NCBI RefSeq assembly: GCF_002803085.1
Contig: NZ_NNBJ01000007.1
Location: 186,001-250,000, forward strand
DNA length: 64,000 nt
Reading direction: 5' to 3'
From: Streptomyces sp. CB01201
GTDB lineage: Bacteria > Actinomycetota > Actinomycetes > Streptomycetales > Streptomycetaceae
The translations under genes were made by a program, and so were the position numbers. Of this stretch, positions 63,901-64,000 are shown piece by piece. Each line of letters starts with the position of its first letter. Positions within the stretch are counted from its first letter, which is position 1. The notes below the pieces were generated by a model. That model was given only the letters and a program-made list of their open reading frames with translations. It had not been told where the DNA came from and made no database searches.

Positions 63901-64000
63901 CGGTCCGGGAGAGCACTTCACGGAGTTGGCCGCCGAATACTTCGCCTACGCACGCCGCCACGGCCTGCGGGCCAACCTGCTGTCGCTGGTCCGACTCGAC
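45926..64000 (+). CDS. Giant trans-AT PKS, 3' end beyond the window
   Basis: One frame stays open for 6,025 codons to the last base. Domains (residues): DH 1-270 (HRIHGVSVMP, His22); ACP Ser360; KR 424-905 (GGAGGVG 661, Tyr804); KS 931-1350 (Cys1096, His1231, His1271); degenerate ACP in the KS linker (1400-1477, Pro1437 instead of Ser); ECH2-like 1655-1880 (QGHASGGGLA, YGFTPGMGATY); ACP Ser1990; KS 2128-2555 (Cys2298, His2433); DH 2714-2970 (His2728, Asp2892); KR 2973-3425; C-methyltransferase 3535-3795 (EVGAGTG 3616); ACP Ser3857; KS 3941-4365 (Cys4110, His4245); KR 4546-5022; ACP Ser5107; KS 5192-5620 (Cys5354, His5489); tandem ACPs Ser5745 and Ser5850; unknown domain from about 5926. No AT anywhere. 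A TTA codon lies at 54,398-54,400. Its first DH-ACP-KR should complete the last KS of the PKS gene ending at 33,117. Confidence 0.93.
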   Translation, partial: MNDSPIECQFFLPHDDFVMRHHRIHGVSVMPGATFLDIVYRILRTQGYDPARAVLRNILFTAPMATEPGHDLEVRITVGSPDGDGSRPVAADSKVAGEAGAVRDGGWRHHFSCRLEFTDEPAPGPIDPRALLAGRTGGKDMADLYRQARDEHIEHGAPMMGFGPIHQVGPGLLARLELDPGYRAQEGEFHIHPAKLDAATLVAFGQLPPPDGNPFIPVHLEEFRAPRALQGPCWIHVPGPETTAPSGDVMHSDCLIYDEQGRFVARFLKLTCKRVRNATLITRLLHDPEGTGTESRAVSAAAASPASAAPAAVASPSAAPVADSAARMGAHLQAMIGRLLGRPPGSVDTTTGFYELGLDSITMLSISADLEKLVGSRLYPTLLFEYSDIAGLARHLDETYPSAVLPEPPEQAGNTPSDGPASRGELRCFRAEWAPRPFGPSPSDVPGDLLVVTADPALPAELRRRAGAGRRTVQVSSGPEYTRTGPDAYRLRTGSRADFGRLLTELRADGVEPALLAVFPAPAAHPSTRTEDGYDAVWALAAAVSENRPAHDCRLLVLHTRPDGEEVPQHSALAALARGITAETPWLRCRSSCVDGTASVGELAALLLAEAADGRDDSETFHRRGGADGGFTRTTRQLVPYRPADPDGTELAEGAVCLIPGGAGGVGALLAEHLAATRRARILLCGRRPADAAVTGLLDRCTALGAQAHYVQADITQRAGADAAVARCRELFGRVDAVLHCAGTTADGVYFRKDPAETLPVLAAKLAGTLHLDGATADCGLRLFLLFSSLSAVVPNPGQCDYSYANAFLDGFAEWRAARSDREGVSRSVAWPYWADGGMRVDPAALDRAAASGVHPMPGRDALALFERCLGDGPSRVVAVYAEPGAVRTGLLAPADAPDLVATPTHSGAGAGAGVPPGEARATTAHRAVGGDVAIIGLAGRYPQAPDLETFWANLAAGRDCVTEVPAERWDHEEIFDPEVGKPGRTYGRWGGFLDGVDRFDPLFFGISRREAERMDPQERLFLTIAWQCLEDAGYPPAALASEQIGVFAGVMWNDFQFVRDAGDGVAPVAMHSSIANRVSYTFDLSGPSMAVDTACSSSLTAVHLAVESIRRGESTLALAGGVNAILHPQKFLQLAQGQWLSRDGRCRAFGAGGTGYVPGEGVGAVLLKPLDRALADGDHIHGVIKASRLNHSGRTSGFTVPSPVAQAALVRSAIENAGVDTATIGYVEAHGTGTSLGDPVELEGLRRAFAALEPAPVHRTFGSVKTNIGHLESAAGVAGLTKVLLQFRHQALAPSLHADDLNPQLDFRDASLSVQREASPWPRPASGPRRAGLSAFGAGGSNAHLVLEEAPGDAGPRPPAAGPELFVLSARDEEALRARARALLAFLTPVRDDAARAERHADAVRTRVRSTVAERLGVDAGSLGGGETLEDLGLDPAGLLALAVAVAGGVDGGPADRFHAFLAPGTTVAGFADACAAEAAADSQGQLPRIDDLAHTLRVGRAAMRTRFAVVTDGLPGLRAALERLVSGEDAGPAEFRGTATTTGTGVEWDGGGQGPVGREELEKLAELWVAGAATDWSGLGARAGQSEPRRVVLPGYPFREERCWPGGWQASAALEAQSEQRPQQQPRPQPQPRPQVAAAGTDGLVSDGEGSGDMRDDDGVELCELEHGVALVRLAAPMFTDRLLRQLRDAFATIDRRPGIRAVVVTGTDAVFSMGATPEALEGLAGGRGSFTDQAFLYEGLLRCERPVVAAIQGHASGGGLAFGLYADLVVMAEEGVYSANFVNYGFTPGMGATYILERRFGAALAAEMMLTGAAMSGGELRGHGAMVTVLPRQEVLAAALDRARALADKPEAAVRRLKKELAGRVLARLGDVVASEVRMHEEVLGSEASELVRGHFARVEAFRAPAPRVASAPVSPQELAPERAAALDPPLPEPVPQTEPEAETEREPETMAAEVDEAIVTALTQVLYLQPDEIDRELTFSEMGLDSIGAVEVVRDLNQRFGTGLDAVAVYDHPTVPSLAAALLAASRQSRALHRKAVRRQPPTPSPAPAPTPAPASVPAPAPRPAAVAPPAPPPAVSAPALPAAPSAPPGMVTLRPVEAPVTVAAPSAVAPPADPPRTGGTRTGDIAVIGMSGRFPGAPDLDAFWRNLAAGRRDITEIPADRWDADRWYDPDRSVADRSDSRWAALLDGVDAFDPAFFKLSPLEAEAMDPQQRLFLQEAWKSLEDAGHAAGQEPLPRCGVFVGCGTGDYDTVLAEAGRADTTHAFLGTSPSILAARIAYLLDLRGPTLAVDTACSSSLTAVHLACESIRRGECETALAGGVAVMLTPRLHIRSSNAGMLSPTGSSAPFDASADGIVLGEGVGVVVLKPLERAVADGDHIHGVIRASGVNGDGRTNGITAPSAASQADLIRRVHSAAGVTPADIGYVEAHGTGTPLGDPIEVKALQQVFGDGESRTGFCGLGSVKGNIGHTTMAAGVAGLIKVLLALRHGQLPPSVAFTTANPEIDFERGPLRVVTELTDWRPGPSGLRVAGLSSFGFSGTNAHLVVAEAPAAGTSRTGGTAEEAAQDTTESWHLVPVSARTRGALARGLVQLADALGEGSAVPSGATLADVAYTLATGRTHFPVRAAFVVRDRAELVRELRRAAAGADDGAGPERPGELLRLAEAYVRGDDIDWPAPHAHTAVRRVPLPTYSFERGRHWAVPETPAVGTVRRRVDPSDWMVDDHQVGGLPVLPGVASLELAAEAAAAHGITGPVRVSAVRWLRPVEVTAPRELVCTATFHPAGGLRFEVTDGVDPKVPCVQGRVAAMPPGEPPAPLDIRALQERCSRRLTADRLYAAFEAAGISYGPAFRVLGEVSVAEGEDGTGTGDDALGTLLAPAGRLLHPALLDGALQTITAVTPADGEGPLVPFALESLEVFGPVGTPAYAVAARDGQRRFTVRVTDAEGRIALRFTGVALRRLSTTPSRPLPVSDLVFVPALRDAAPLPVEVTGAGGGARVWVFGADGARPLADALAAVHATAGDNVEVLPPGAVLDGAGLPDIVYWCGGEAGPEPSPVGLFRLCKALIAQGAGSRGLTLKVVLNGAVPTGDGEEVRPHDAGLLGLARTAAAEYPGWRVGCVDLGLTSNDPRAMAARLLLEPCAEPLVVLRGERRAVRVLEPLADDPRTSARTERPQPFQDNGVYLLVGGTGGIGTVLARHLASGFRARLALVGRRPLDAAVQAQLDEIEALGGQGVYLRGDITDAAATRRVVTEARERFGHIDGAFHSALVLRDRTLTSMDEATFLDVLGPKTTGAVTLAEALEDQPPRFLTYFSSAISFTDAAGQANYAAASTYEDACAAALRRRLPFPVSVVNWGFWGSVGAVADARYTERLGAFGIASLEPAEAMAALGLLLRDDIPQAVVAKGSPEGLARLGVVHGAADGPATIGTGSTAEPGLASAREGFAALERLAPVLLRHALVRREVLPEPGTTSTVAQLRTRLGCVPANERLFQALLELLRRAGTLWVDGENVGLAAEAPAGATEDGATSPLLAAHPAMRPHVELLRRCVEALPYVLDGSRNPAEVLFPKGSMASVEQVYRGQPISDHYHRVLARQAVEAVERFALAGAPAVRVLEVGAGTGAGTSFVLEALAACGRQIEYCYTDISTAFLRHGEREFGARFPFVTFRPLDIERPPTAQGFGENGYDLVLATNVLHATQDIGRTLHHVRGLLKPGGAALVNEVTRASDFLTLTFGLTPGWWAYQDTDLRLRDAPLLGPDQWGSALAAAGFGPVRTLGIAGTPERELEQCLFVAEAAPVPAAERATGPAPAPQPAGERETPARDQVRTYVRRVFAEVLKFGEEDLDDRVTFENYGVDSLVSLTVISRFEQDLGDLPATLLFERLTLAQLTDYFMTERQNELAELMRPEPGLRTEPALRTEPVVTAPAVTTPVPLPAAVSRPGDIAVIGVSGRYPGAPDLDSFWRNLASGTVSVTEVPADRWDWRPTFDAERGIPQRSYSRWGAFLDGVDRFDPAFFGILARDAANIDPQERLFLETTWNLLEEAGHLGEHTRETSTGVFVGLMYGTYGQLAATGWPSGKLSGAHSAHWSVANRVSYFFDFQGPSLAIDSACSSSLSAVHLACESIRRGECRTAVAGGVNLVLHPAHHVSLSALNMLSADGTCKVFDARADGIVPGEGVGAVLLKPLERAVADGDRIWGVIKGGSMNAGGKTGGYTVPNPNAQTSLIKDALTRAGVDPRTVSYVEAHGTGTSLGDPIETAALAQAFGTGPEDHACAVGSVKANIGHLEGAAGIAGLTKVLLQLRHGKLAPCANLEHDNPKIDFGPLRPVRRLTDWPAPSAGAPRRAGISSFGAGGANAHLVVEEYVTPQAPPAPAHPGPHLFLLSARSPEQLRHHARRVARHLTDTHGEFDVLAALAWTSQTGRKDFAERLAVVARDTAALAAELRAFADGGPERAPTTVTGHAARSAAGGGHDRAEALLRDAWTQTDMSRERALAGLAALWTEGVRIGWRDLWSAHPPQRVPFPTYPFERTRHWLDTGVVDPTLGGDRTPAAHRYLVPVHEPAPLSGPEDAPATVLLLAADPSVRRATAEAFAARGVRCVHAIPGEAFEERETDAFTLVPGDREHFRRLTDALAARDRLPDALVLACPSSPGGDGLPGPGSLADDLAAGPYSLLWAAAAVLERGRKVPLRVAVLHGPAERRPQFSALGGLLKSLALEHSTFRAVRVEHDDSGGGSTAALGALLADETVRVGEGVTEVTYRHGVRSVKRLVDRTEDAEGPGDGPDRSGDARVRAGGTYLVTGGAGGLGLLSAAFLADQQPVNLVLVGRSPLDAEIERRTAALWRGGSTAWYRPTDLRDADDVTGLVDDIRARYGALNGVLHAAGVRHDSRAVRKTAVEVAEVLGPKVAGTLLLDLATRGEPLDFFAVFASLAGETGNLGQTDYAYANAFQLDFAAARERLRRSGARPGRTFAIGWPLWAEGGMAVDDATRRLFARRWSMVPMRTETGLRVFQEALSGTHTRYLVVEGATDQEPPDDIPQGMTATAPAAMPVTATERTAVEQEQSVEEIREEPVLPLAEARLRSFAAEFLMVAEDEVDLEAELMDLGFDSISLGQLIEQVNDVYGLDLLPTVLFENPTLGDLARYLDDRHGEAVRRTHRPTPQTTAEAAVTEAAVTEEDPRPVILSEAPSSSVRRDVAVIGMAARLPGSPDLEAFWRHLVAGDDLVTGPPADRTELLAHPDAASMRGGFLEGVGDFDAAFFRISPTEARQMDPQHRIFLETVWRTLEDAGYRPDELSGTSTGVFAGVATADYAELVARSGAPMQAHMATGIARSLLANRISHQLDLHGPSETVDTACSSSLVALHRAARSVAEGECSMALAGGVSLQLSPGLFTVFTQAGMLSPTGRCRTFDKDADGYVRGEGAGAVLLKPLDRAEADGDRIIAVIRGSAVNHCGKSPSLTAPNPRAQADVLVRAHQAAGISPSTVTCLETHGTGTWLGDPIEVEGAKDAFARLYAEAGDDVREAPGIAIGSVKTNIGHLEAASGIAGVLKVLLSMVHRTLPAHLHLREPNPYLRLADTPFRINDRTTEWEGAKDENGRRTWRAGVSSFGFGGTNAHVVLEAWNPPVDDPTDERTRRQPLPAARFRPQRHWFSETPGDAQDSARFADAGAPAPTGERPKVKLAPLAQADPTPAPAPATGPTPPAPPAPAGEGPGEVLPVVRALLANILGLPVDEVTDQAAFADLGLDSIFRMDLARALNDRYGLDLKGADLYEYDSSGRLAAHVATLTRPPAPPAAAAAPVVPAAPVHAVPSAADESPSSADEPQEALVRLLTDVVGHDLDPELTFEANGLSSFDMLRVVSALEKNLGTLRKTLLYDQPTVAALTEHLSDVYGAEALARVRVADAHPHAADEAPPGPAHDSDGGGGLADTALLPRDEALTDPELGPVIARLEAAHGKESGLAGRDIAPLVFVGAERRGFYACSRKGPAMLVWVYTGPGEHFTELAAEYFAYARRHGLRANLLSLVRLD

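Noticed and set aside
1..64000. tRNA or rRNA genes, or tRNA-linked attachment site
   Set aside because: Reading both strands I saw no cloverleaf with a TTCGA-type arm or conserved rRNA stretch that I could support.

Overview
The window is very GC-rich, with actinomycete-style gene starts, TTA codons in three biosynthetic genes and an Lsr2 nucleoid protein. It reads as Streptomyces or a close relative. About 1-13,000 is a worn accessory region. From about 13,190 to the right edge it is one large hybrid NRPS / trans-AT polyketide synthase cluster, which continues past base 64,000.

Left part (1-13,075): a frameshifted regulator remnant, an HD-domain phosphohydrolase, a decayed plasmid-type relaxase, a large UPF1/DNA2-like helicase, Lsr2, a GIY-YIG (T5orf172-type) nuclease-like protein, a frameshifted CoiA-like gene, a TetR gene that has lost both a convincing start and its stop, and an AlkZ-like winged-helix protein. 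This looks like the scar of an integrated element, possibly with defence genes, next to the cluster.

Cluster part: a truncated haemoglobin leads an operon with an NRPS (PCP-Cy-Cy-A-PCP-Ox-KS) and a type II thioesterase. A Sfp-type phosphopantetheinyl transferase points the other way. Next come HMG-CoA-synthase-like and enoyl-CoA-hydratase-like beta-branching enzymes, a trans-acting AT-ER protein, a second megasynthase (KS-linker-ACP-KS-KR-ACP-KS) and an MFS exporter. An operon follows in which two DUF6039-like proteins flank a second AT-ER protein. After that come VOC, DUF3224, PIG-L deacetylase, methyltransferase and Cys-nucleophile hydrolase genes, a discrete carrier protein with a DltA/LnmQ-like adenylation enzyme, and a giant PKS of at least 6,025 residues. 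That PKS has no stop inside the window; its domains are DH-ACP-KR-KS-(degenerate ACP)-ECH-ACP-KS-DH-KR-MT-ACP-KS-KR-ACP-KS-ACP-ACP-unknown.

Inferred pathway: the discrete A/PCP pair supplies an amino acid starter. The NRPS adds cysteine, cyclises it and oxidises it to a thiazole. The AT-less PKS modules extend the chain with malonyl units delivered in trans. One position receives a beta-branch through HMGS, ECH1 and the in-line ECH2. The layout resembles the leinamycin family, but the hallmark C-terminal DUF-SH/TE region would lie beyond the window.

The most striking unreported-looking signal is a shared operator, CTGCTCA-N4-TGAGCAG. It occurs six times, always just upstream of cluster genes, and four of the six have a TAG-starting -10 hexamer 20-21 bases downstream. 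It marks a regulon controlled by a regulator I cannot identify here.
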